Assembly (NCBI RefSeq): GCF_933775445.1
Contig: NC_065872.1
Location: 310,001-374,000 of the forward strand
DNA from: Argentina anserina
Taxonomy: Eukaryota; Streptophyta; Magnoliopsida; Rosales; Rosaceae
Reading direction: 5' to 3'
DNA: 64,000 nucleotides
Positions 39,393 through 52,844 of the stretch are shown here, one piece after another (positions within the stretch are counted from its first letter, which is position 1; each line of letters begins with the position of its first letter). Made by a program: the position numbers and the translations under genes. The notes under the pieces are model-generated. The model did not search any database and was not told where the DNA came from. It was given only the letters and a program-made list of their open reading frames with translations.

Positions 39393-42050
39393 ATGGCCTC
39401 ACTGCAATTCCCCATTTCTTTGGAGACATTAGATTCTTCTAAAAAGTTCGATTCTTTTTGCTACAGTAGAGCTTCTTCTGTTGTTAATTCTCTAAACAGG
39501 GTTAGTGCCATTAAGGCCACTCGTTTCCAATCTGAGCTGCCCATAGATGAGAGTTTAAATGAGCAGAACCCAGATTCTTCAAGACTTGAAATTGATTTGG
39601 GAAGTAGTGGGACAAAGAAAGTGAGTAAGAGACAAGTGGGCTTGAGGTCTAGTTCAAGAAAGAGTAAGTGGGTTAGGAAATTGGAGAATTTGTTTGTCAG
39701 TGACAGTGAATTTGATGTTGATTACTCTGTTATCAAGTCTGACCTGAGCTTTGAGCATTGTAATGACATTTTGAAAAGGCTTGAGAGGTCTAGTGATATC
39801 AAGGCTCTCAGGTTTTTTGAGTGGATGAGAATCAATGGGAAACTCCAATGCAATGTTAGTTCTTTTAACTCGGTTTTCCGTGTGTTGGGTAGGAGAGAAA
39901 ATTGGGATGCAGCTGAGAATTTGATTCGGGAAATGGTGACTGAATTCGAATGTGAGCTGAGTTATCAGGTCTTCAATACCCTTATTTATGCATGTAGTAA
40001 GTTGGGGCGTGTGGAGTTGGGAGCTAAGTGGTTTAGAATGATGCGCGAACATGGAGTCCAGCCGAATGTTGCGACATTTGGTATGCTGATGGGGCTGTAC
40101 CAGAAGGGGTGGAATGTTGAGGAAGCCGAGTTCACTTTTTCTCGAATGAGGAACTTTGGGATTGTATGTCAATCTGCATACTCAGCAATGATCACAATTT
40201 ACACTCGTATGAACTTGTATGACAGAGCAGAAGAGATCATTGGTGTAATGAAAGAAGATGGGGTGATACCGAACTTGGATAACTGGTTGGTAATGATTAA
40301 TGCTTATTGTCAGCAGGGTAAAGTTAAAGATGCAGAACTTGTATTAGTCTCCATGAAAGAAGCAGGATTTTCTCCAAACATTGTTGCATACAATACATTG
40401 ATAACCGGATATGGGAAGGCATCTAAAATGGATTCTGCTCATCACCTGTTTCTAGGCATTAAGAAAGTCGGATTAGAGCCTGATGAAACAACTTACCGTT
40501 CCATGATTGAGGGTTGGGGTAGAGCTGACAATTATAAGGAAGCAGATTGGTACTACAAAGAGCTCAAGAATTTGGGTTACAAGCCTAATTCATCCAACCT
40601 GTACACACTAATAAACTTGCAAGCAAAGCATGAGGATGAAGAGGGGGCCATCAGAACTCTGGATGATATGCAGAATTTAGGATGCCAATATTCATCAATG
40701 CTCGGTACTCTTCTGCAAGCATATGAGAAGGCCGGAAGGATTGATAAAGTGCCTTTCATTTTAAGAGGTTCTTTATATCAACATGTTCTTGCCAGCCGGA
40801 CTTCTTGTTCAAGTCTTGTCATGGCTTATGTGAAGCACGGCTTGGTGGATGATGCTATGAAATTGTTGAGGGAAAAAAAGTGGAGGGATCCACATTTTGA
40901 AGATAACTTGTACCATTTGTTAATTTGCTCATGTAAAGAGTTGGGTCATCTTGAGAATGCTGTTACAATATACAATAAAATGCCCAGACATGATGGCAAG
41001 CCAAACATGCACATCATGTGCACAATGATAGACATCTACAGCATCATGGACCTGTTCTCTGAAGCGGAGAAAGTTTATGTCGAGTTGAAATCATCAGGAA
41101 TTGCATTGGACATGATTGCCTACGGTATTGCTGTTAGAATGTATGTCAAATCTGGTTCACTGGAAAATGCTTGCTCTGTTCTGGACACAATGGAAAAACA
41201 GGAGGGCATAGTTCCAGACATCTACATGTTACGTGATATGTTCCGCATTTATCAGAAATGTGGCAGACTAGATAAGTTGAAAGATCTGTACTATCAAATC
41301 TCAAAGAGTAGAGTGACTTGGGATCAGGAAATGTACAATTGTGTCATAAACTGCTGTTCTCGTGCTTTGCCAATATATGAGATTTCAGAGATGTTCGATC
41401 AGATGCTTCAACGTGGGTTTGTACCTAATACCATAACTTTCAATGTCATGCTTGATGTATATGGGAAGGCCAAGCTTTTAAAGAAGGCTAAGAAGTTGTT
41501 CTTGATGGCCCAGAAATGGGATCTGGTTGATACAATCTCTTACAATACTATTATTGCTGCGTATGGGAGGAACAAAGACTTCAAAAGCATGTCTTCAACA
41601 ATACGAGAGATGCAGTTTAAAGGATTTTCTGTTTCCCTTGAAGTCTACAATAGTATGCTGAATGCTTATGGGAAAGAAAGCCAAATGGAGCAGTTCAGAA
41701 GCGTTTTGCAAAGAATGAAGAAGACAAGCTGTGATTCAGACCATCACACCTACAACATTATGCTCAATATTTATGGAGAGCAAGGATGGATTGATGAAGT
41801 TGCTGGGGTGCTGACTGAGTTGAAAGAATGTGGACTGGGACCTGATCTGTGCAGCTATAACACATTAATCAAGGCATATGGAATTGCAGGAATGGTTGAA
41901 GATGCTGTCCGTTTGCTCAAGGAAATGAGAGAAAATGGTATAGAGCCTGATAACATTACATACATCAATCTGATTACTGCACTGCGAAAAAATGATGCAT
42001 ACTTGGAGGCTGTAAAGTGGTCCTTGTGGATGAAGCAGATGGGATTGTAA
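39393..42050 (+). CDS. BFA2: Plastid-type P-class PPR protein, BFA2-like
   Basis: Intronless gene of 885 codons. The frame is open further upstream to 39201, but that codon is TTG; the first ATG, MASLQFPISLETL, begins a Ser-rich N-terminus fitting a plastid transit peptide. From about residue 170 to the end there are many tandem 35-residue P-type pentatricopeptide repeats, such as SYQVFNTLIYACSKLGRVEL, VAYNTLITGYGKASKMDSA and SYNTLIKAYGIAGMVEDA. Such repeats bind organelle RNA sequence-specifically. No E, DYW or SMR domain follows. From memory, the Arabidopsis gene adjacent to the MAT1 homologue is BFA2, needed for the plastid atpH/F transcript; the neighbour here is likewise MAT1. The PPR family is certain and the orthology is likely but unproven. 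Confidence 0.85.
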   Translation: MASLQFPISLETLDSSKKFDSFCYSRASSVVNSLNRVSAIKATRFQSELPIDESLNEQNPDSSRLEIDLGSSGTKKVSKRQVGLRSSSRKSKWVRKLENLFVSDSEFDVDYSVIKSDLSFEHCNDILKRLERSSDIKALRFFEWMRINGKLQCNVSSFNSVFRVLGRRENWDAAENLIREMVTEFECELSYQVFNTLIYACSKLGRVELGAKWFRMMREHGVQPNVATFGMLMGLYQKGWNVEEAEFTFSRMRNFGIVCQSAYSAMITIYTRMNLYDRAEEIIGVMKEDGVIPNLDNWLVMINAYCQQGKVKDAELVLVSMKEAGFSPNIVAYNTLITGYGKASKMDSAHHLFLGIKKVGLEPDETTYRSMIEGWGRADNYKEADWYYKELKNLGYKPNSSNLYTLINLQAKHEDEEGAIRTLDDMQNLGCQYSSMLGTLLQAYEKAGRIDKVPFILRGSLYQHVLASRTSCSSLVMAYVKHGLVDDAMKLLREKKWRDPHFEDNLYHLLICSCKELGHLENAVTIYNKMPRHDGKPNMHIMCTMIDIYSIMDLFSEAEKVYVELKSSGIALDMIAYGIAVRMYVKSGSLENACSVLDTMEKQEGIVPDIYMLRDMFRIYQKCGRLDKLKDLYYQISKSRVTWDQEMYNCVINCCSRALPIYEISEMFDQMLQRGFVPNTITFNVMLDVYGKAKLLKKAKKLFLMAQKWDLVDTISYNTIIAAYGRNKDFKSMSSTIREMQFKGFSVSLEVYNSMLNAYGKESQMEQFRSVLQRMKKTSCDSDHHTYNIMLNIYGEQGWIDEVAGVLTELKECGLGPDLCSYNTLIKAYGIAGMVEDAVRLLKEMRENGIEPDNITYINLITALRKNDAYLEAVKWSLWMKQMGL

Positions 42051-42878
42051 AGTTGATGATGCTGATGTATATACCTTAAACACAATGTATGCCACTATAC
42101 CCCATCTACAGGTGGTGTTATGAATCCGCAGTGTATTCATTTATCTCTATATAAGTATATATTGTGCAGTCAATAACTACTGTCCTGTACCAGAAGCTTT
42201 TAGCACTTCTCAATTTTTGGGTTAGAAGTTTGGCCAAAACCCAAAAGCAATATTTACTTTTGAGGGCTTTTAAGCTTGAAGCACACTTATTTAGGATTGT
42301 TTTCAAGTTGAAAAGTTTTCATTTGTATAGAAGTATAGAACCATCAATGCAATTCCTTCATTTCTTTACACTTGCGCAAAAATTGGCAAGAATTTTCCAT
42401 TCACAATTATACAGGTATGCCAAAAATAACATGTTCTGATCTCTTTCTACCCTCTATGTTCAGATACAAGAATTTTGCACCACGGATGAACTTTGCTAAT
42501 TTAGCTCCTATGGCCGGGAAACACTTCCCAGCTTGTATGTCTCTGGCCTCCGAAAATATTTCCCACTTGAGATGAATATAGAACCGTTAACTTCGGACGA
42601 AGAGTCTGCCTTACTGTACATCGTTCGCCTCTATACCAGGGAACCAGATCATTAATCTGAGGATGATATCACTCCATCAGTCAGACTTGCTTCAGAATCC
42701 AGCGCATTGGAAATCAAACGTTTCCCTATCAGCTCTCTCAGAAGCAACCTCCCGTTACCCATTTCAACTTATATCCATATCTCGAAGAACTCTTGATGAA
42801 GGCTTCTGGGTTATCAGGGATGGTACAAGTGACAATGCTATCCCCATGCTGGTTTCTATTGCTGCTTATCATGAAAAC
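42051..42878. other. Convergent spacer, PPR and RPOT3 3' ends
   Basis: Contains the two 3' UTR regions. The short frames at 42164-42439 and 42663-42905 have no recognisable family. No RNA gene is seen. Confidence 0.5.
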
Positions 42879-45800
42879 TTAGTTGAAAAAGTACGGGGAT
42901 TTTAGAACCTCTTGCAGATCAAAGTCACCTCTTTCTGGGAGGGGAGGAAACGTCAATTCCGGATATGCTGCTTGGAAGCTCTTAAGCAACTGGAAATAAT
43001 CAGAGTTATCACAAAGTCACACAAAGGAATTTAACAGAAGTAATATAACTTTAGGATGGGGCAGCTCAGAAAAGTTTCTTATATGTCAGGGAAGAGTTAA
43101 AATCAAAGTTAAAGACTTTCAAAGCGATATAATCGAACGTGATTCTGGTTATGTATATCATAATGTTGCAAAACACCTTTCCAGATGCCAGTTCTTTTCA
43201 TAATTTCATTATATCATAGTATAAAATCGAAGAAATACTTAAGAAATTGAAAGTAGCTTTTCAACTGTTTTATTGAAACTTTGGAAGTCTGTTTCTCAGT
43301 AACAAATTGTTTTTTTTTTAAAACCTTCTTCCCTAATTGTATCAAAGCACCCATAGTCAGAGAAAAGAAAAATCCAATTTCAAGAAAATAGGCATATTAA
43401 CTCACATTCTCAAGTATCGGCTTGCTATATAGCTCCACAAAGTTTTCCCGCAGAATCTGATTCATTCGATCTACGTCACATGCATGTGTCCAAAAGGAGT
43501 CATGCACCCCTGCACATGGTATAAAATCTATGAGAATATAACATAATTTAACATGTTTGTGAGAAATAAACATATTTATCACAATTCAAACCACTTAAAA
43601 CCAGAGACTTAACAATTTAAACCACATATTTATCCCGCTATAGAGAACTTAAAGCAGGATGTCAGCTCCAATATCTTTCTAGCAAAATTGAGTACTTTTG
43701 GAGAGAGAAGAAAAAAAGACAGTATTTATCCTCAAATTTGCGAACCATTAAATTTAGTTTTTGACGTTGAACACAATTTTTTACACTAAGACCTAAACAC
43801 GATATGCGGCCACAGGCATGAGTGATCATTTCCCTGTATTATAAGAAACAAGTAAGAAGAAATTAACTTCATAGTGGAGATATCATCTACATTTTCATTT
43901 CTTGCATACAAGTGACGATATATGATTCGAAAGAGAGAAGCAGACATCACTCATCAGCACGTTGAAGCTATTTTATATATTAGCACCAATATACAGTTAA
44001 ACTTTTACATTCAAAAGCACCCTGCTCTTGATACACACAATTTATGCCATTTTAATTTTCAACATGCCTCCAGTTGAAAGGTCTAACTGAATTAATGAAA
44101 TCTAGTCTAATACAGAGATACAAACTACAGAGTGGAGACCAACCTGCAAAGCGTATGCCGGCATCCCTGCAGGCAAGAGCTGTCATCATCATATGTGAAC
44201 CGTCAAGTGAGTGAACAAAATTTGGAGGAAATGCTGTTCTTTGTTTCCTTACATCTACCTGGAGTTCCCAGAGTATCAATATCAAATTAATTATAACAAT
44301 AACAAGCTCGGAAAAAAAATAGATGGTTATGTAAGCTTACCAAGTTACTCTCCCGCTGCAAGGCCAGAACCTGAAGGGATGTTCTTATCTGCAAATCCAA
44401 GGACAGAAAAGTTGCTAAATTGTCAGGAAAAAAAAAAGTCATTGCACCATGAAAGGGGTAGTCATCCTGCGTTCAACGTTTTCCAACAGTTGTTTAATTC
44501 TATTTTAGCTTTCATTGAATCTCAAGTGGAAGAGAAACCTCTTTTTGAAGCTTTCACGAAATTCATTCCATATTGAAAACCAACCCATCAGAAAAATGTA
44601 ATGCTGTTATAAAAAAATGGGCATCAGCTCAACACCAAGTGGTGTTGACCATAAGGCTGGAAAGCCTACAACTAAAAGTTGCACTAGAAACCACATCCAA
44701 AATAGATTTGAAAATGGAAGTGGAATTTCCCGTGCCAGTGCCACACAAAAGCAATGTGACCTTTGTGATGAAAAGAGTGCAAAAGTATCATAAAGAGGAA
44801 CATCAACCCCTCAGCACAAGAATCCATATGCTTTTTATTTAAAAAAAATATTTGAGACTGAACCAAATGCTGATTTCTCTATGAAAGTAAATTTAATATA
44901 ATCTGTCAAAACTTACAAGATGTCGTTCACTTTTACAGTATGGTTGCACAACTGGAAGACCTAGAGGAGTTGTCCAACGTACAGGCTGATTTTCTGAAGC
45001 GATTACCTGAAAAGTTTCAGATAACAACTTAAGTCTACCAGGCAGTCCACGTAGTGGCCAGAACATATGATCAGTTACTCGGTTTGTGACCAAAACAATA
45101 AAGGAAAAAAAGTACCTTGGCACAATCACCAAGCCAGCTCATTATGCCACGTGCAGCTTGGAAAATCTCTCCAAGGGCAGCCAGCGTCACCTGGAAAAAT
45201 TAAATAAGTGAATATTAAGAAATGACCTGTGAAATTTGTAATTGTATACTCATGTACTATTGATAGTTTAAAAAAAATATTGGCAGTTAGGAAACCCTAA
45301 TAAGATCCTGTAAACTCTATACATAAGCTACAGTTACAAAAGCATATAAAGAGCTTTAAATACAATTGATACAGAAGATCAAAACTGAGCTATAATCACT
45401 CAATCAGTTTTGATTGTGGAGAGGGAATCTCTCTAACAGATCCTTAACCTAGTAATGTATAAACCAAACATGTTAAATAGGTGAAAAAAACATTTTATAT
45501 ATACTAATTATCCAAATAATGAAATGAAATCCAAGAAACTATCCACTTAGTTTTCGTTCTGCAAATAATTTAAGAAGTTTTGGTATCTCTGGTTGCTTAC
45601 TTTGGCTGCATAACAAGCTGCAGTGAACAATAGTCTATCATCAGTTATAAGGCCTTTCTCCTCTAATCTTCTTTTTATCTGTTCACGAGCCCCAACATAA
45701 GTAACACCATATACAGAAGTCATCACTGTCTGTTTCACCAATTTCCGATCAATCTGAAAGTTTACAAAACCAATAAATGTCAGTTGATAAACAGGCATAT

Positions 45801-48800
45801 GATTGATAAAGAAAATAAAACACTTCATTTTATATTGCAATTTGAAATCCAGAAGAAGTAAGAAAGATCAACCTGATCGACTAAGGCTCTAGCCAATAAA
45901 GCATTTGGGCAGGTAGCTGGGTCCTTATTGCTGTCTCTTTTCATTATGTCATGTACCCTGGCAACATATACATATGCTAGATGAGTCCAATTACGTAATA
46001 TTGAGTGTATCTACAGTCACAAAAAATGCAGTGTATATTGTAAGGTGTGGTAGTGAGGCACATGTTTTATGTGATATTATAGAAGGTGCATCTTCCTCAC
46101 ATTGTTGTGCCCGATGGTCTTTCTTAAACTTCATATTTGGTAAAACGATTCCTTAACATAACACAAAACATGGGATAGATGAGACCATTTTTTTTTTCAG
46201 AAGTTGTATACCTCACAGCTATTTCTGAGTACACATCAGCGGGTTTCTCTCCGGCAACTAAGTTGACTGCAGCTGCTTCCAACTGAATACATCATAACAA
46301 ATCAATATTAAAAATAAACATCAATTAAGCAAAGTGTGTTACAGAATATGATCAAATAAGTGGAAGTCATAAACAACAAAACAAATTGAACAGTTTGCTG
46401 GTGGGAAATAATAGAAGCCAGAAGAGCTCGAAGAACTCGAATGTATGAGAATGAAAAGCACGTACAGTATCTCTTCCCAAGGCTGCATAGTGCTGTAAGC
46501 CATTGCATGAACCATCCTAAAAAAAAATTGGAGACAGCTGTTAATGCAACTCCCCAAAGAACAATAGACAACCAAAAGATCTTGAATACAAATTGAAGAA
46601 AGTAAATGACAGAGAATGAAAAATCAAGCAATGCCAAAGCTCTGACATATTCATCATGATCAGCAAGAAATTGTAAAGGCTCCCGAAAGTTACCTTGATT
46701 GCTCAAATTCTCATATTCATCATGGCCCTAAAATGCAAGGCCTTTTCCTAAAAGAAACCGAATACAATCTACTGATGCAATAAGCCGAATTCGATACAAT
46801 GTTCTGGATTGCTTAGCATTCTTGTCTATGATGTTTCAAATGTGTTGTCTCTCATTCATGAGGTCTTCACACTTTTTCAAGGCTTGGTTATAGGCAAAAA
46901 TTAAGATCTAGGCTTCTTGGCATTTATGTTCAAAGAGTATAATTACAGACCTACAAAAATGTTGCTACTTACAAGAAAAGCATATCAATTTGTGAAGTTT
47001 AAATAAATAAGTATCGCTTTGAATAGCAGGTAATATAAACACATATGTAACTTGGATAAACTAAAATACCCCCTTTATTTCTCCGCAGCCCAAAGAAGCA
47101 TTATACCTGATGAATGGGCAAATGAGAAATGATAGTATGTGGTGATGGGCTATTTAAGGCTTCGGATAGACTGATACATGCAGCTAGGCACTGTAAAGGA
47201 TCTTCAGCCGTTAACCACCACCGATTTCCATTAACAGGATTTGTTGCCGAATCAAATATATCATCAATGTGGTTATCCACGAATGCTATTCGCCCATCGT
47301 ATGAAAGCTTTTCAACACCACCTGAATACAAATTTGCTAAATGGATCTTTAGCCATCGTAATCCGGACTTCCCTAATGGCCGCCCTTCAGCAAATTCAAG
47401 GACTCCACGACATAGATCAGAACTCAAGTGATTCAAATGGGGATGCATTGGGTATGCTCTGCCCCGGAAATCAAGATTGTGGGGATAATAAAAGCCATCC
47501 TCATCCTTCATTCTGCGGGCAACCTATTTCAGAATCAGTAGAACCATTATGATTTTGGTAGACTGAAATATGAAGATATATTCAATTATTCCAGAGTCAT
47601 GGTCAAATCCCGTCAAAATGATTAGTCTCATAAATATGCAACCCAAACACAAGTATGACCTGTTTAATTACTATTCATTGACCACGTGTATGTATTCATG
47701 TACTAATTCAAGGCAAGTCACTAGATATTCAAGTTTTGACTAGATTAGTGACTGGCTCAACTATCAATGCATATCAACAGGCCCTCAACCTTACAAGATA
47801 AGGGATGAGACCTTACAGAGAGCTTAAGTTCAGTGTCACATCGTTGAGAATGCCTCTCTTGGTTAAGCTTCTTTGCTTTTCGTGCACTCCATCTCCATTC
47901 CTGAATTTCTGCTAAATCCTCAGATGGTGGTTTCTCTGGTACAGGTACCTACACGCCATGAATATTCAGACCAGACTAATTCTATCAGCAAAAGGAGAAC
48001 ATCTACATCTACCAACTGGAAATGTAAGGAAGTCGACCAACAACACCAATTATGACAAAGGAAATTGACTAACTGTCAGTTTGTCTAATTCTTTTTTTTC
48101 ATCGGATCAATGAACATGACAGATATTTAAGGATAAATCTTATTCGACAATATATTAGAGATCCTTCAATCAAATTGCTATTAAATTTGGTAACTCATTT
48201 CAACGGTGCTGACACCTGCAAGTGCTCACATATCCTAAAATATATTTTCTTTTCACAAATTTCCTGTTTAGTGACAAAATTTCTAAAAGAAATAGATTCT
48301 GTGGTAAAAATTTCCAGGATTGGTTTCCCCATGATTATGACATCTTTATTTGAACCCATGCTAGACACCTCCAAAATAAGAATAACTTTGTACTATATAA
48401 TGGTTAGCTTGATTAAATGCTGGAAATAGTAATGAGTGGTATGTACTATTATGCACAAGATATATATGTCCTCACATCTTCACGATCAACGAGGCCTGCA
48501 ATGTTGCCACCTCTAGCCCAGATGCTCTCCACCACATTAAGAACCTTTTTATTAATCCGCCATTTGGTGCTTCCAAGCATATCGAGGGCCTGTGCACATA
48601 TCAAAAGTGAATATCATTCTCATTCCGTGTAGAATGTACATGTTAAAGGACTAAACGTCGTGTATTAGTATACTATTGAATTAGCTTCTGCGCACAAATG
48701 AGGAAAAATAGTCCAGTTATAATTAATCCACTTCATTTATAGTTTATTTCGTTTAACTGTATCCCATATCATCATGGTCATTGTTCTACTCAAAAGAGTG

Positions 48801-51170
48801 GGGATAGGAATAAAGTCAATTCTTAACAAATGAGAAAAAGAACATGCCTTGACCTATTGCAACAAAAGAAGAAATAAGCAGTAAATGGTACTTATGTAGT
48901 TATATACCTCAAATACTTTTTGCATCTGTCTTCCAGGAATATTTCTCATTGTATCTACCTGCTTCCTAGATCCATGAGTACGCATGACATAAGAAGGTAG
49001 GAACAAATGCCCGCCCTTGTTGTATCTGGAAATATTCTCAAATATTAAAAAAAAAAAGATGTTAATGACAGCTATTGGCAGGCTTGTGATTTATCTGACA
49101 CAAATATCTAAGAGACATATGTAAATAAGTTTTTTTTTTTATTTACCCTTTCCATTTTTTGGGAGGCACCAGCATTGGCACATAAGGAATCAACATATGT
49201 TTAGCCTGTCAAGAACAAAGACAAAAAGTTACTTTTTAGTTGGGCTGTGACACAAAGAGAGTAAAGGTATGATCAATATAACAATGCACGGGAGGTCAGT
49301 GCAAAAGAACAAAGACATGTTCAACACAATGCATACTTGGGAGATACACAAGCTTTAAAATGGCAGTTAGATGTCACTAGACATCACGGAAGCCAAAACA
49401 AGAGGACATATATTCCAAATCGATGTCTAAGAATGAGGAACAATTAGGTAAGCTTGGGCAATTTAACTATAAATATAAGCCAGAAAATTGACAGTATGTT
49501 ATGTGTATATAACAATGCAACTATTTTCAAGTGTACTGAACATATAAACTCAAATGGAAGGAGCTATCTCAACTTACAGTTTTATCAAGTCCGGTAAGAA
49601 CTAGGGGATCACATTCAATAACTCCATAGTTCTTCACAAGTTTCTGCCTGCGAGGACCAAAGAAGACATCTTATTGCAAAGGAATAATATGCCAATTTAT
49701 GGTATCTGAACAAGTCCTGACTAAAAAAAGAAAATTAAATGAAACTCTGAGGAGTTATAGAATTGCATCGTGCTATATAGTTCTCAAAAGTGAACTGCTG
49801 ACGGTATCTAATGGTTCGAAGACTTACCCTGGACTTTTAGCCGCAGCCTTTAATCTGTGCCTAAATGCAGGTCTAACGTCAGGTGGACCATCTGCTAACT
49901 GGTCAAGTGGAGGTTGTACATAAGCTGTTTCTGTTAATAGTTCTATCAGACGACTTCCCAGCTGAAATATGACATTACACAAATGTTAAAGAAAATGAAA
50001 TCCGTAGAATAACTCAGCCATATTGAATATACACAATAGTGAAAGCAATGAGTGAGCAAACCTTAGCCTGTGTATCTCGACCCCAGGGCTTCATATCTTC
50101 TTTCTTCAGTAACTTTTGCACCTCAACCAGTCTTTTCCTTCTAAGTAAACCATTAACTCGTTTCCTTAGTATCTCCTTCTCCTTGCTCATCTCATCATCA
50201 TCCGCAGCCGCAGTCTTCTTTCTCTGTAGACTTTTGGACTTCTCTAGAAAAGTATGAATCCGAACCTAGAGTTCAAAGAACATAACTTCAAATCACAATT
50301 CCACCTCACTTCAGTTTGAAAATGCTCAAAACAAGGAAATTTCGATGACACACATATATAGCATTGAGTCAAGCTCATTATAAAACAAACATGCATCTAA
50401 ATTACAGACATTACCGACACTAACTGACTCACCTCCTGCTCAATAGCCATACCAATGTGCACGGCAGCCTGCACCACCTGAACACACCCATCTTGATTCC
50501 CCATCATGACCAACCCCATGAGTTTATGCATTACAATCAGGGCCATCTTATCCGCCGGCAACAGATCAATGTGGGGCGCAAACGCGGCCTTGTGCTTCTT
50601 GGTCTGCTGCGCCTTCTGCTCCTTAGCAATGGCCTCCCTGAGAGGCTCAAACCACCCCAAAAACAAAGCCTTCACATAGGGCAAGCTCGGGGCCAGCTTC
50701 TTCTCACGCATGACTCTCTCCAGGTCCTTGTACTCGTCCACCATCTTCTCCCACGCCTCCGTCTCCGCCTTAATCTGGCGGCGCCGCAGCAGATTGTACT
50801 TCCTCCGGTCGATGTCTTTGGACTCGAGCTTGAGCTCCTTGTTGGCTTTGTTGAACATTCCCTTGAGAAAGAGTGACGCAATCCATGGTGGGTCCTGGAT
50901 GAAGATTCTCTGGGGTGAGTGGTGGGTGAGTTTGATGGAGTTTTCGAGGTTGTCGTGGACGGAGTCGTGGAGCTGGTGGAATTTGATTGGCTGTGGGTGG
51001 GGAGGGGGTTTGAAAGAGAGTGAGGAGGGCTTGAAGAAGAAGAGGGAGTTGGAGTTGGAGTTGCTGAAGAGGAAGTGGAGCTTGTTGTTGTTGTTGTTGG
51101 GAGGTGGTCTTTTCCAGGAGTGGGTATGAGGGCTGGGAGAGAATGAGGAGGAGGAGGCTGTGGAAGCCAT
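42879..51170 (-). CDS. RPOT3: Plastid phage-type (T3/T7-like) RNA polymerase, RpoTp
   Basis: Nuclear-encoded single-subunit RNA polymerase that transcribes plastid housekeeping genes. Nineteen exons on the minus strand: 51170-50433, 50265-50062, 49961-49828, 49647-49578, 49205-49147, 49025-48908, 48589-48476, 47948-47817, 47523-47107, 46516-46466, 46282-46212, 45957-45873, 45753-45601, 45190-45116, 45006-44917, 44388-44341, 44258-44144, 43509-43406 and 42989-42879. They total 963 codons, 962 residues. The start [15 protein letters not shown] opens a Ser/Asn-rich transit peptide of the plastid form; the upstream in-frame codon is TTG. Catalytic blocks are motif A with Asp663 ([16 protein letters not shown]), motif B with Lys738 and Tyr746 ([10 protein letters not shown]) and motif C with Asp895 ([11 protein letters not shown]). 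The C-terminus LKSPYFFN is the family end. RpoTm or RpoTmp are the alternatives; the N-terminus favours RpoTp. Confidence 0.95.
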
Positions 51171-52844
51171 TGAGAGCAATACCCAACAAGGAGAGTGAAT
51201 TGGGGAGTAGGAGAAGGGTATATGAAACCTCCCTTAAACCTTCCCCTTGTCCATTTCCAAAGATATTTTCTTCTTCATTATGTTTTCGGTATTTTTAAGG
51301 AGAAATTACCAACAAGGCTTTGAATGTGAAGCAAGGCAAAGGCCCAGTTGCTTAAAATGATTGTGTAATACTAAAGACAAAGTGACAAACCCAAATATTT
51401 CTTATGGTTTAGTTGTAGAGGTCCAATTTTAGGCCTAATTCTATAAATTATGAAGCTTTGTATGGCTATCCAATCATTTTTTACCATGTCTAATGGTATA
51501 AGAGTCTTACGTATAGTAATTCTGAAATATGACGGTAAGTCTAACATGTCACCTAACACGATCACATACAGTGAGCGGTTTGATAACGTCATCTTTGAAA
51601 ATTTAACTACAATTAAAAAACAAAGTTTATGATTTATTTATTTTTCAAATATGGTAACTTCTTTAAAAGTACTAAGCTGACGGCATGAAGCTGTTCTAGA
51701 CTTTGTAGGACTTCTACGTAGTTCTAGCTTTGTCCATCTTCTGTAAAGCAGTGTGTCATTTTTTTCAGGAGTTAATGATTACCAGCTTAGCAATTGGTCC
51801 GTCGGTGATGCATATGAACAGATAAACCCCATTCTGAGTCTTACAAAGATTACTTGATCATCAAATATGGCTTTTTTCCTAAAACTATATAACCTAACTC
51901 CACAATCATTATTTTAAATTTGTGCCAACAACACACTAAATAGATTAGGGTTTAGGTTTTATGAGCTTGTTGTGTTCTAATTGTTTAAGTAATTAGTTGC
52001 ATGTTAATTGTGCATCTTAGTGCTACGGTGCCAATCAATGAAATTGAATGAATAGTGGTGCCAAGTCTAAATGCACAAGCTGGAGCTGCTGAGCCGACAT
52101 ATATACCTACTCGTACCGAAGTACAAAGAACTTAAATACCATCTTTATGATTTCTTAATGCGAAATTTTTGGTTGGCGTTTCTATTATATGACATGTTTA
52201 TCCTGTTGGCTAGTATTAGAAATAAAATTAATACTCAAGATAATTCATTTTTGTCAAAAACCATACCAAGTATGATGTATGTTATATATGAACGGGACGT
52301 GCTACATGTCTGTAATCTCGACCACAGATGAACTTCCCCTCTCTTTCTTGAAGCCTAATTTTGAAGCATGCTTATCATCCAATATTATCTTAACATCCCC
52401 CCAAACCCACATACACAGCACACCATCCACTAATCTCGACACTCGCCTCTGAATCAATTGATTAGCAGCATAATCATCCAATTAATTAGATATGAAAATG
52501 GTTAGGCAAGGTGATCATGCTGACATGTATAGCATTACATCTCCACGTACATACGGCTTTTATAGACGATGACTTGTCAGGTTGCCATTCCACACTTGTA
52601 CAACTACTATTGGCACTGTTTCCAACAGTCAAACATCACCGGCGCCCCAATGCCTTCAACGGCAGTTAGGCACAACTTGTTTTTATCAAAATCAAATTCT
52701 ACCTGCTTCATCGTTTAATCTCATATATGTAAGTTGGTGCATGCATGTTTTACTTCATTGCATTCCAACCTCTCTTATTTTCATCTCTTTCTAGTTTCCC
52801 ATCACTTTGCTGTGCTCATTTGATCAACAAATTTCATAATCGTG
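51171..52844. other. Divergent spacer between RPOT3 and LRR receptor kinase
   Basis: About 1.7 kb of AT-rich sequence holding both promoters. No domain-bearing frame, RNA gene or clear element is recognised. The small open frames (for example 52071-52331 and 52582-52794) look random. Confidence 0.5.

Noticed and set aside
39654..40172. 172-residue antisense frame inside the PPR gene
   Set aside because: Shadow of the repeat-rich sense frame; no domain or splice support.
42051..42878. Small frames between the PPR gene and RPOT3 as separate genes
   Set aside because: They fall in the two convergent 3' UTR regions and have no conserved features.
50457..51129. Long antisense frames of 139 residues over RPOT3 exon 1
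   Set aside because: Mirror frames of GC-rich coding sequence, rich in Leu/Arg/Ser with no domain.
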